The translations under genes and the position numbers were made by a program. The notes under the pieces are model-generated. The model saw only the letters and a program-made list of their open reading frames with translations, did no database searches and was not told where the DNA came from. Positions 53,829 through 62,242 of a DNA stretch of 64,000 nt are shown one piece after another (the stretch's first letter is position 1; each line of letters starts with the position of its first letter). Source of the stretch: Sphingobacterium sp. UBA5670 (GTDB lineage Bacteria > Bacteroidota > Bacteroidia > Sphingobacteriales > Sphingobacteriaceae); the NCBI RefSeq assembly GCF_002420705.1, contig NZ_DIIM01000002.1:124001-188000 (forward strand). Reading direction: 5' to 3'.

Positions 53829-53849
53829 CCATCGTCATATGCTAATTTT

Positions 53850-53890
53850 ATCCTCCTTGTTGTAATAGGCCAGGGGGATTTTTTGTTTTT
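53850..53890 (+). terminator. Terminator of dsbD
   Basis: ATCCTCCT pairing with AGGGGGAT (one G-T pair), then a T6 tract starting at the last arm base, and a further T-run. Confidence 0.7.
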
Positions 53891-54114
53891 AAGACATGGC
53901 TTTTTGTGCTTCTACTGTTCATGCTGCTTTTGGGAATTGGCTTCGTACTGTGTTCGGACCATGTTCGGATCTTTCCCCGCTATTTTATACAAAAATCTTG
54001 ATGGAAAGCGGTTAGCTGATGCTAGGCAAACTGCGGAACCTTCATGATTTTACGGGTACCAACAGTAAAGAAAGCGAAAGAAGTTTCTCCCTAGCCAATA
54101 GCATCGGACACTTT

Positions 54115-54153
54115 CAAAAAAAAGGCCGTGTCACACTCTCCTTGACACGGCCC
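54115..54153 (-). terminator. Terminator of the DUF5686 gene
   Basis: Perfect ten-base arms GGCCGTGTCA (54124-54133) and TGACACGGCC (54143-54152), with an A8 run to the left that is the T-tract on the minus strand. Confidence 0.9.
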
Positions 54154-54180
54154 AAATTATACTATAATTTATGGAAACTA

Positions 54181-56778
54181 TTAAAAATCAAATTTGACAC
54201 GAGCTCGAATACCCCAAGCCGGTGCATCGACGTGATCAAGATAGTTTAGACGTTTTACGTAGTCTACACGTAATATTTTAAAAATGTTGGATAGACCTAT
54301 ACTTGCCTCCATATAAGGTTCTGAACCGAAGGTATAGGAGCTCTGTACGCCATCAGCATTGTGCTGCCAGGTAAATACCTTTGAACCGTAATTCGGATCG
54401 TCAGGATCGTTTTCTTTACGCAGTCCACCATATACTCCTTTGAAACTAAATACTTCGCGCAACTTAAGTTTTTTGATCAATGGAATTTTGTTCAGCAGAA
54501 AACCATTCATGTAATATTGTACATTTATTGACGCATTATGGTCACTGACAAACTCAAGGAAGTTCATCAAGTTATATGAGTTCAATTGATAGGCATAAGT
54601 CTGGTTTGCACGATGGATTGTCAAGAAAGGGAATGGGATTTCTTTCCCTGCGATATAATTGCCTTCGGCAGTCACATCAGCATAACCAAATTGGCTCAGA
54701 TAAAAACGTTTGAATGCACCGATATTAAAGTTGTGATAATTGTATTCACCTTTGGCCAGTCCTTTGATGCCGGCTGTGTAATTGAACGTAAAGATCGGAT
54801 ATTGATTGAAGATAGGTGTCCGATAGATTTTTCCCTGATAGAACTCTTCATGCGGAGCATATCTAAAATTGACAGATAATTCTGTCGAGTTCAATTCATT
54901 AAACAGTCTGCTTTCATTGTTGGCATCTACCATTTGGTAGGTCAGGCTTCCGGCAGGAGTCTGTCTGTTGATATTGAATGCTGCTCCAATAGCTAAGTGA
55001 TTTAAAAATTCTTTTTTATACTCTAGGCCGTAATTTGTCTCATAGATGTAACGGTCATTATCGCCGCGTTTGAAAGACAACAGGAAGTTATCTTCCTGAA
55101 TAAACTCCAGTTTTTGTCCAGGAATCTTGGTGTCTTTTTTATAAGAAGCCCTGATATAATGCATCGGGAAGGAGTAGACCGATTTGTTGTTGAACGCATA
55201 GGTTCCACTGAAAAAGTATTTCCATTTCTGATCCTTAAAACCATAAGCTGCATAAGATTCAGCATAGAAACGCTTGCTGAAAGACTCTGTGGTACGTCCG
55301 CCGACACGTAAACGAAAACCTTCTACCGGATTAAAACTATAGAATGTATTCACAGGACCAATTTCTACTGGCCCAGCTTGTTTGTATCCGGATAGCAATA
55401 GCGCAGCAATGTCCATGAATGTACGGAATGAAGGAATCTTCTGTAACGTGTCAATATTATGATAGATATTCAGTTCATTTTGCGCAAGAGCGAGTGGGCG
55501 TTGAGTTTCAAATAATGTCTTTGTCGCTTTCTTGTTTTCAACATTATAGGCGATAACCGTGGACGGGCCATCGTAGATGCTATCAGGTTGCTGAACACCG
55601 ACCTTATAATTGTTGTAATCTACTGTTCGGCTTCCGCGGATACCCATTCCTTTCTCTGTTAGGGAGAAGTCTATCCCTAAAGTGCTCGTTTTTAGATAAA
55701 AACGGCTTTTGCTGTCTTTGTCAAATTTCAGTTGTATCTGTAAGTCACGCACAAAGTTTAAGTTGATGTCATCAGCAACGGTCATGTTGGCTCCCTGAAC
55801 AGCATAATTGCCGTCTAAAGTAACATACAGCTGGCCTTTGAATAACATGTCAGCCTTATTGCGCGGAAAGAAACTTAACTCAACCAGCCAAGGCTGTACA
55901 GTTTTAATAGTATCCGTGATAAAGAATTTGTAAAACGTTGGAGCTGAGTTTGCGATTGGACTCAAAAACTGATTTGTAACCAGTGAAATGTTATTGTCGT
56001 AAATATCAACTTGCTCATACAATTTATTGAAGTAGGCGGTAAGACCGTCGTTATCGATAAATTTGGGATCAAATTGCGCGCGTTGGTCACCGAGTATATA
56101 TTGTTTGGTTTTGCTCGGATCTTTACGGTAGTATACCTTCGACATTTTTTCTTCTATGAAAGCAGGAAGCACGTACTTGTTGGCGGTTTTCGCTGAGTCG
56201 TCCGTTTCAAAAAGAAATTGATAGTTTTTGAATATTTTTTTATTGACAAATTTCTCCGAAAGATTGCTTAGCCCTAAGGACATCTTCTCGTATTGGTCAA
56301 ATTCAGCATATTGCTGACCTGAAAGCCTATTTTTTTCCTTGTTCTCGATGACCTTGCGAATCAATGCGACGGCAGGATTGTCTTTGTTGCTATATTTTTT
56401 CTTTTTGGCCTTAACAACGACTTCTTCCAGCATGTTGTCCTGTTGATCCATGAGGATTTCTTTTGTTTGCGTTGCATCATTCGTAACAAAAGCATCTTTA
56501 CTGTCGTACCCAATGTAACTTGCTCTGATTTTCACATACGATGTCGGAAAGACCAATTTAAATTCACCGTTTGCATTTGTTGAAGTGGTGGTTCCTGCAG
56601 AAGCGGGGGCGCCAACGACAGCTACAGTAGCATAGGGGATGGGAGTCTTGGTCTTTGCATCTTTAACTGTACCGGTCACGGTTTTGTTTTGGGCAAAAGC
56701 CAAAGACACCGTTAGCACGAGTGTTATCGAAAAAAAGAGTTTACTTATGAAGGTTGTTGCGTTTATTTTAGCTTCCAT
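54181..56778 (-). CDS. DUF5686 outer-membrane protein with carboxypeptidase-regulatory-like domain
   Basis: 865 aa. Signal peptide (ISKLFFSITLVLTVSLAFAQ), then a CarboxypepD_reg-like beta sandwich (about 32-115: VTGTVKDAKTKTPIPYATVAV), followed by a long DUF5686 region that ends in beta-barrel-like strands and a terminal aromatic VKFDF, typical of outer-membrane insertion. The open frame reaches a TTG at 56805, but the ATG at 56778 gives the better signal peptide. The family is widespread in Bacteroidota and of unknown function; it lacks a TonB box or plug that I can recognise. Confidence 0.88.
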   Translation of the reverse strand: MEAKINATTFISKLFFSITLVLTVSLAFAQNKTVTGTVKDAKTKTPIPYATVAVVGAPASAGTTTSTNANGEFKLVFPTSYVKIRASYIGYDSKDAFVTNDATQTKEILMDQQDNMLEEVVVKAKKKKYSNKDNPAVALIRKVIENKEKNRLSGQQYAEFDQYEKMSLGLSNLSEKFVNKKIFKNYQFLFETDDSAKTANKYVLPAFIEEKMSKVYYRKDPSKTKQYILGDQRAQFDPKFIDNDGLTAYFNKLYEQVDIYDNNISLVTNQFLSPIANSAPTFYKFFITDTIKTVQPWLVELSFFPRNKADMLFKGQLYVTLDGNYAVQGANMTVADDINLNFVRDLQIQLKFDKDSKSRFYLKTSTLGIDFSLTEKGMGIRGSRTVDYNNYKVGVQQPDSIYDGPSTVIAYNVENKKATKTLFETQRPLALAQNELNIYHNIDTLQKIPSFRTFMDIAALLLSGYKQAGPVEIGPVNTFYSFNPVEGFRLRVGGRTTESFSKRFYAESYAAYGFKDQKWKYFFSGTYAFNNKSVYSFPMHYIRASYKKDTKIPGQKLEFIQEDNFLLSFKRGDNDRYIYETNYGLEYKKEFLNHLAIGAAFNINRQTPAGSLTYQMVDANNESRLFNELNSTELSVNFRYAPHEEFYQGKIYRTPIFNQYPIFTFNYTAGIKGLAKGEYNYHNFNIGAFKRFYLSQFGYADVTAEGNYIAGKEIPFPFLTIHRANQTYAYQLNSYNLMNFLEFVSDHNASINVQYYMNGFLLNKIPLIKKLKLREVFSFKGVYGGLRKENDPDDPNYGSKVFTWQHNADGVQSSYTFGSEPYMEASIGLSNIFKILRVDYVKRLNYLDHVDAPAWGIRARVKFDF

Positions 56779-57079
56779 TATATTGCTATAATCTTGAAAA
56801 TTCAAAATTGTTTTCTTGTCTCTACTTTATTTTTGACTTTATAGGTATTAAAATCAAAAAATCAGTGAACAAAGGAAACAAAAAATTAAGAATAATTAAA
56901 ATTTTATTGTAATGTAATAAAGGGAGGTATTTGATTTAGTTATCTTTGTAAACTAGTGTTTTTCAGTTATTTGTGGTTAATTATTGATTTAGGTCAATAA
57001 TTTGCCAATTACTTTTTGACTTGCCGATGATTTTCCAATGGATTATTTGTTGACTTTTGTAACGATATAGTCAACGTTA
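56779..57079. other. AT-rich gap upstream of the DUF5686 gene
   Basis: About 300 bases, strongly AT-rich. It contains a lone TATCTTTG (56941-56948, plus strand) without a proper -33 partner and facing no plus-strand gene. No terminator or gene is seen. Confidence 0.35.
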
Positions 57080-58759
57080 TTAAAAATCCGGTTCAATTTC
57101 AAAGGTCATTTCCTTTTTAAAACGGGGGTGAACGAAGGTAATTGAAGCGGCATGTAGGTGTAACCTGTTTGCTTTTGTACCATATAAATCATCCCCGACG
57201 ATCGGGGTATTTAAGCCATTTGGGTGTACAGCGTGCATACGGAGCTGGTGTGTACGTCCTGTTAATGGGTAAAATCTGACTCTTGTTCGTTTGTTTTCTA
57301 TCGCAATTTTTTCCCATTTCGTCTGTGCGGGTTTTCCATAGGTATAGCAGACCATCTGACGGGGCCGATCATCCAGATCTACCCGAAGTGGGAGATCAAT
57401 GAAACCTGACGCTGCCGCTACAACGCCATCGAGTAAAGCAATATATGTTTTTTTTATCGTATGTTGTATGAATTGATCTTGAATGAACTGATGGGATTCT
57501 TTGTTTTTGGCAACTATCAAAAGGCCAGAGGTGGACATGTCCAGCCGGTGGATAATAATTGGACCCGCATTGGGGTAACGTTGCAGAATCCGGTTATAAA
57601 CCGAGTCTTTCACATAAATGCCCGGAACAGATAGAAATTCTGCCGGCTTATTGATGACAATGATATCCTCATCTTCATAAATCTGAGGGAGTTCTACATC
57701 CAATGTTGTTTCCTTTTGCATCGGATTGGGGTCAATAGCCAATCCTTCCAGCATATAGCCTAAAATAGGTTCACATTTTTTTCGGCAAGCAGGATAGTAG
57801 TTTTGGTGTCTGCGTATTTCAGATGCTGGCGAACAGCCCCACCAGAATTCAGCCAAAGCAAGGGGTGTCAGTTCATTTTCATAAGCATATTGCAAGAGTT
57901 TGGGGGCAGCGCATTCCCCAGATCCAGCGGGAGGTGTTGTCTTGTCGAAATCATGGAATACTGCAACAACATTTTTGCGCTCACCTTTAGCATTACAGAA
58001 ATTATAGTTGTCGAAAAGCTGTTTCTGCAGGTTTCCTGACCGTGTTTTTCGTTCCTCTTTCAATGCGGCAATTGCAGACAGCATCTGCTGTAATTGGTTA
58101 CTTTCGGCCTCCAGTGCAAGATGCATATCATATTGAAAACGCTGCAGCTGCTGTTTGTCTTTTAAACTTTGACTACGCATATCTTCCATGAGCAGTTCAT
58201 AGTCTTCATCAGATAGACTTGCCCGCAACCGCGTCCGGGTTTCTTTGCGCTCTTTTTTTTGAACTCTTAACTTTGTTTTTAATTCATCCAGGGACTTATC
58301 CCAGGTGCCTTTTAGTAAATCAAGATGACGCTTTGTACTGGCCAGTTCATCACTTTTTTCCAGTTGTTCAATTTTTCGGTTAAGTGTATTGAGATGCACT
58401 TCTTCGTTCAGAAAAAAACTGTTTTCTTCGAGCATGTCGAAGATAGGCGGAACGAAATACCGATGTTTGTTACTTCCCGCCAATTTTCCCGACACGGCAG
58501 CAAGGTAACCCAGTTGGCCATGCTGGTTTTTGACAACAAGGACACCGAACATTTTTCCAATAGCCAATCCTTCCGACTTTTCATCGAGACCAAAATTATG
58601 GCTCCAGTCTTCTTGATTTTCGAGATAATGTTGAAGTTCTTTTGCAGCAATGACGGCGAGTGGGTGTGGTTCATAGCAAAATGGAAAGGTAAATCGCGCC
58701 GGAAGTTCAATACCTGAAATATCTTTTTTGAATGTATGAAAATAGGTGTTGTTGTCCAT
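57080..58759 (-). CDS. RluA-family pseudouridine synthase, long form
   Basis: 559 aa. The C-terminal 200 residues are an RluA domain with the catalytic HRLDMSTSGLLIVAKN (active Asp) and TGRTHQLRMHAVHPNG. The N-terminal 350 residues are an extension with a signature PPAGSGECAAPKLLQYA, a Cys pair in YPACRKKCEPILGYML, and a long charged coiled coil (about 120-240). Such long RluA proteins occur in Bacteroidota and some proteobacteria. The RNA target is unknown. The frame reaches a TTG at 58798, but ATG 58759 (MDNNTYFHTF) is preferred. Confidence 0.87.
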   Translation of the reverse strand: MDNNTYFHTFKKDISGIELPARFTFPFCYEPHPLAVIAAKELQHYLENQEDWSHNFGLDEKSEGLAIGKMFGVLVVKNQHGQLGYLAAVSGKLAGSNKHRYFVPPIFDMLEENSFFLNEEVHLNTLNRKIEQLEKSDELASTKRHLDLLKGTWDKSLDELKTKLRVQKKERKETRTRLRASLSDEDYELLMEDMRSQSLKDKQQLQRFQYDMHLALEAESNQLQQMLSAIAALKEERKTRSGNLQKQLFDNYNFCNAKGERKNVVAVFHDFDKTTPPAGSGECAAPKLLQYAYENELTPLALAEFWWGCSPASEIRRHQNYYPACRKKCEPILGYMLEGLAIDPNPMQKETTLDVELPQIYEDEDIIVINKPAEFLSVPGIYVKDSVYNRILQRYPNAGPIIIHRLDMSTSGLLIVAKNKESHQFIQDQFIQHTIKKTYIALLDGVVAAASGFIDLPLRVDLDDRPRQMVCYTYGKPAQTKWEKIAIENKRTRVRFYPLTGRTHQLRMHAVHPNGLNTPIVGDDLYGTKANRLHLHAASITFVHPRFKKEMTFEIEPDF

Positions 58760-59158
58760 AGTGCCCACAGTTTTCCCTCGAGATAAATATGTCGACAAAA
58801 GTACAATATTCTGTCCTTTAAATCACATAAAGTAGGACGTTTTATCGGAAAAATGTCAATTTATGGAGTTCGGCCTGCTGTTTCATGAACAAGAGCTTTT
58901 CAATAGTTATTTGGGGCAATTGACATAAATTTTTGCAGGTAGCCTTATTTGGTTTTTACCGCATTTTTGGGTAAATTTAAACAAGCGATTCATACATATA
59001 GTTAACAAAAGAATAGATATTGAAATATCCACGATTGCAAAACTTAAATACCGATAAACGTAATCCGGATATTCCATATGGCCTTTTAAAGAACAACGCG
59101 AGTATAACGAGTTCATTGGGACCAATGAAAATTAAATACTCTCAATAATTATTTAAAT
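58760..59158. other. Divergent region between the RluA gene and dps
   Basis: About 400 bases. It contains the dps promoter candidate and an implied leader of roughly 170 bases. A minus-strand frame inside is not protein-like. No RNA motif was recognised. Confidence 0.4.
58948..58979 (+). promoter_or_regulatory. Candidate promoter of dps
   Basis: TTTG at 58948-58951, 20-base spacer, TAAATTTA at 58972-58979 (one mismatch in the last base). It would give a leader of about 170 bases. Confidence 0.45.
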
Positions 59159-59632
59159 ATGAAAACTTCAATTGGAATTAAAGATGCAGACTTGAAAAAA
59201 GTTGCACAGTTGCTAAATGTGCTATTGGCAGATGAACACATTGTCTATATGAAGACACGTAATGCGCACTGGAACGTGGAAGGTGCGGATTTTCATGCCG
59301 CTCATTTATTTTTAGAATCTCAATACGATGAACTGGCTGAAGTGATCGATGAAGTGGCAGAGCGCGTGCGTACACTGGGTCATTACGCTGTAGGCACATT
59401 TGATAAATATTTGAAGCTGACGCGCTTAACCGAATCTACATCGGAGAAGACAGATAGCCAGTCTTATTATAAAGAATTGCTGGCTGACCACGAAGCTATT
59501 GCAATGTCAATCCGTGCGGACCTTGCGGTGGTTGAGGACACAGCAGATAATGGTACGGAAGACTTTTTGGTCGGTCTGTTGGAAAAGCATGAAAAAATGG
59601 CTTGGATGCTCCGTGCGCATTTTGTCAAGTAG
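59159..59632 (+). CDS. dps: DNA starvation/stationary-phase protection protein Dps
   Basis: Ferritin-like 12-mer subunit of 157 aa that stores iron and protects DNA from peroxide. Dps signature TRNAHWNVEGADFHAAHLFLESQYDELAEVIDEVAERVRTLG spans residues about 33-73, with the ferroxidase His37 and the intersubunit Asp/Glu ligands in it. There is no extended lysine-rich tail, so DNA binding may be weak. It has its own terminator before the GH31 gene. Regulation by oxidative stress or growth phase is typical but not shown here. Confidence 0.94.
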   Translation: MKTSIGIKDADLKKVAQLLNVLLADEHIVYMKTRNAHWNVEGADFHAAHLFLESQYDELAEVIDEVAERVRTLGHYAVGTFDKYLKLTRLTESTSEKTDSQSYYKELLADHEAIAMSIRADLAVVEDTADNGTEDFLVGLLEKHEKMAWMLRAHFVK

Positions 59633-59664
59633 CTGTAGCCATTTATCTACAGTTGCAGGAAAAG

Positions 59665-59698
59665 ATCCCACCTATAGGAATAGGCGGGATTTTTTTTT
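59665..59698 (+). terminator. Terminator of dps
   Basis: ATCCCACCTAT, four-base loop, ATAGGCGGGAT (one A-C mismatch), followed by T8. Confidence 0.88.
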
Positions 59699-59779
59699 CT
59701 GTTTTGTTGCCGACGCAGGATTAATTTTCTATCTTAAAGAGGAATTAAGCCTTCAGAAACATTTTAACATATTACAACT

Positions 59780-62239
59780 ATGCTTGAAGACGACAACCTA
59801 AATCAAACCACACTAAATGAGGAGGAAAATGATGGTACTTTGGAAAGTATGCATCATGTGAATAATCCGGTATTGGATCTGCCAAAAATTGAAAAGAAGT
59901 ATCTGGAAGCTATCGTAGCCCACAATCAAAATGATAAGTCCTATTATTTTTCTGATGGTAAAGCGAAGGTGGAAATCAAAATCGTAACCGATGAAATTGT
60001 TCGGGTCAGGCTGGCACCCCAGGGGACATTTTTGGAAGACTTTTCCTATGCACTGGCCAAGAAAGACCACCGCGTCAGTATACATCAATGTAGGGAGGAG
60101 GCAGACCATTACCTAGTCCACACGAACACCATTTCCTGTAAGATTAATAAAAATGACTTTTTGATTTCTTTTTCCGACCGTGCCGGTAACCTGTTCAATG
60201 CAGATTTAGCACCGATGCACTGGGAAGAGAACCCCGATTTTGGCGGTTATTATGTTTACAGTACAAAAGTTGCTTTTGAAAGCGAGGCATTTTACGGACT
60301 CGGCGATAAGGCGACGAAATTGAATCTTAGAGGGAAAAGACTTAAGAACTGGAATTCAGATACCTACGCTTTTGCTTACGATCAGGATCCACTTTATAAA
60401 ACTATTCCGTTTTATATTGGTTTAAAAGATGGTGAAGCCTATGGGATTTTCTTTGACAATACCTTCAAAACCTATTTTGATTTCGCGGCAGAAGATCCGG
60501 GAAAAACAAGTTTTTGGTCCGAAGGCGGAGAACTGCAGTATTATTACATTCATGGTCCGCATATTATCGATGTGATCCGTCGGTACCATACGTTGACAGG
60601 TACACATTATCTGCCGCCGCTGTGGGCAATCGGGTATCATCAATGTCGCTGGAGCTATTATCCCGAAGCCAATGTCCGTAAGGTTGCCGAGGAATTTAGA
60701 AAGCGGCAAATTCCATGCGATGCCATTTATCTTGATATTGACTATATGGAGGGGTATCGCTGTTTTACCTGGAATAAACAGTATTTTCCAAATCCTAAAA
60801 ATATGATCAGCGATTTGGCAAATGACGGTTTTAAAACGGTTGTTATGATCGATCCGGGTATCAAGGTGGACGAAAACTATTGGGTATTCAGGGAAGGGAA
60901 GGAGAATAGATATTTTTGCCGTCGGGGGGATGATTATTTTATGGAAGGATTTGTATGGCCCGGGCGTTGTCAGTTTCCTGATTTTACCAACCCGGAGGTT
61001 CGCCAATGGTGGGGAACACTTTATCAGGGACTTGTCGAAGATGGTGTTGCCGGATTCTGGAATGATATGAATGAACCTGCTGTATTTGGGCGGGGAACTT
61101 TTCCAGACGATGTACGCCACCAGTATGATGGGCACCGGGGCTCGCACCGAAAGGCGCATAATATCTATGGCATGCAGATGGTCCGAGCGACCTATGATGG
61201 CCTTAAGAAATTATATAAAAACAAAAGGCCTTTTACAATTACCCGGGCTGCCTATGCTGGTACGCAACGTTATTCTTCGGTTTGGACGGGCGATAATCTG
61301 GCAAGCTGGGAGCATCTCAAATTGGGGACTTTGCAGCTACAGCGTCTGTCTACTTCCGGGATGTCTTTTTGCGGAACGGATATCGGCGGATTTACCGGGG
61401 AGCCTGACGGCGAATTGTTTACGAGATGGATGCAATTCGGTGTCTTTTCGCCTTTTATGCGTGTGCACTCTGCCGGCGATACGCGCGACCGCGAGCCATG
61501 GAGCTTTGGTGAAGATTGGGAAAAGATCAATAGGAAGTTTATCGAGCTTCGGTATAAGCTTTTGCCTTATATCTATACTTGTTTTTGGGAACAAACGAAA
61601 TACGGTTACCCGATCTTACGTCCCATATCGATGGTCGAACAGCATATCCCGACCAATTGGCAGCGGGAAGAGGAATTCTGTTTTGGTGATAAGATTTTGG
61701 TATCGCCGGTATTGCAGCCTGGCCAAAAGAGCAAGATCGTTTATCTACCTGAAGGGAATTGGTTTTATTATTTCAGCAATGAAACCTACGTTGGCGGCAA
61801 AGAACATACGATAGCCACTCCATTGGATGAAATGCCGATGTTTGTTCGTGGTGGATCTGTTATCCCGGAGTATCCTGTCATGCAATATACTGGAGAAAAG
61901 AAGATTGAGGAGTTGCAGTTGAATGTTTACTTCGCCGAAGGGGTAACCCGTTCGTATGTGTATTCAGATCATGGCGATACCTTTGCATATGAGCAGGATA
62001 TTTATCTCGAGAAATGTTTTACAGTATCGGGACTTAAAGATTCCTTGTCGATCAAGCAAACCAGCGATGGTCTTTTTACCGAACGGTACGAACACTATAA
62101 ATTACAGTTAATTGGTCTACCATTCCAGATCAGGAAGGTCAAGACGGATGGTATAGAAACAAAAGTACAACAGGATGAAAAGGGGCGATATTGGATTAAT
62201 GTCGCACGAGAATTTGATAACATATTGATAGAAGGTTAA
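59780..62239 (+). CDS. Glycoside hydrolase family 31 alpha-glucosidase
   Basis: 819 aa, no signal peptide, so cytoplasmic. GH31 domains in order: N-terminal beta sandwich (galactose-mutarotase-like), the TIM barrel with nucleophile D429 in GFWNDMNEPAVFG, the acid/base Asp near 505 in WTGDNLASWEHLK, and C-terminal beta domains. Hydrolyses terminal alpha-glucosyl units. glgB starts three bases after its stop, so it probably works in glycogen or maltodextrin turnover with that enzyme. The first 35 residues are acidic and family-atypical. Confidence 0.93.
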   Translation: MLEDDNLNQTTLNEEENDGTLESMHHVNNPVLDLPKIEKKYLEAIVAHNQNDKSYYFSDGKAKVEIKIVTDEIVRVRLAPQGTFLEDFSYALAKKDHRVSIHQCREEADHYLVHTNTISCKINKNDFLISFSDRAGNLFNADLAPMHWEENPDFGGYYVYSTKVAFESEAFYGLGDKATKLNLRGKRLKNWNSDTYAFAYDQDPLYKTIPFYIGLKDGEAYGIFFDNTFKTYFDFAAEDPGKTSFWSEGGELQYYYIHGPHIIDVIRRYHTLTGTHYLPPLWAIGYHQCRWSYYPEANVRKVAEEFRKRQIPCDAIYLDIDYMEGYRCFTWNKQYFPNPKNMISDLANDGFKTVVMIDPGIKVDENYWVFREGKENRYFCRRGDDYFMEGFVWPGRCQFPDFTNPEVRQWWGTLYQGLVEDGVAGFWNDMNEPAVFGRGTFPDDVRHQYDGHRGSHRKAHNIYGMQMVRATYDGLKKLYKNKRPFTITRAAYAGTQRYSSVWTGDNLASWEHLKLGTLQLQRLSTSGMSFCGTDIGGFTGEPDGELFTRWMQFGVFSPFMRVHSAGDTRDREPWSFGEDWEKINRKFIELRYKLLPYIYTCFWEQTKYGYPILRPISMVEQHIPTNWQREEEFCFGDKILVSPVLQPGQKSKIVYLPEGNWFYYFSNETYVGGKEHTIATPLDEMPMFVRGGSVIPEYPVMQYTGEKKIEELQLNVYFAEGVTRSYVYSDHGDTFAYEQDIYLEKCFTVSGLKDSLSIKQTSDGLFTERYEHYKLQLIGLPFQIRKVKTDGIETKVQQDEKGRYWINVAREFDNILIEG

Positions 62240-62242
62240 AAC

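Larger units (their letters stand above)
53829..54180. other. Convergent intergenic region after dsbD
   Basis: About 350 bases holding two terminators at its ends. Between them is only a short direct repeat (TGTTCGGA twice, near 53950-53970) and no convincing gene. Confidence 0.45.

Noticed and set aside
56941..56948. Isolated TATCTTTG pointing into the minus-strand RluA gene
   Set aside because: No -33 partner at a normal distance and no plus-strand gene or RNA fold follows.
58907..59125. 72-codon minus-strand frame with one hydrophobic stretch
   Set aside because: It overlaps the dps promoter and leader on the opposite strand and shows no family motif.
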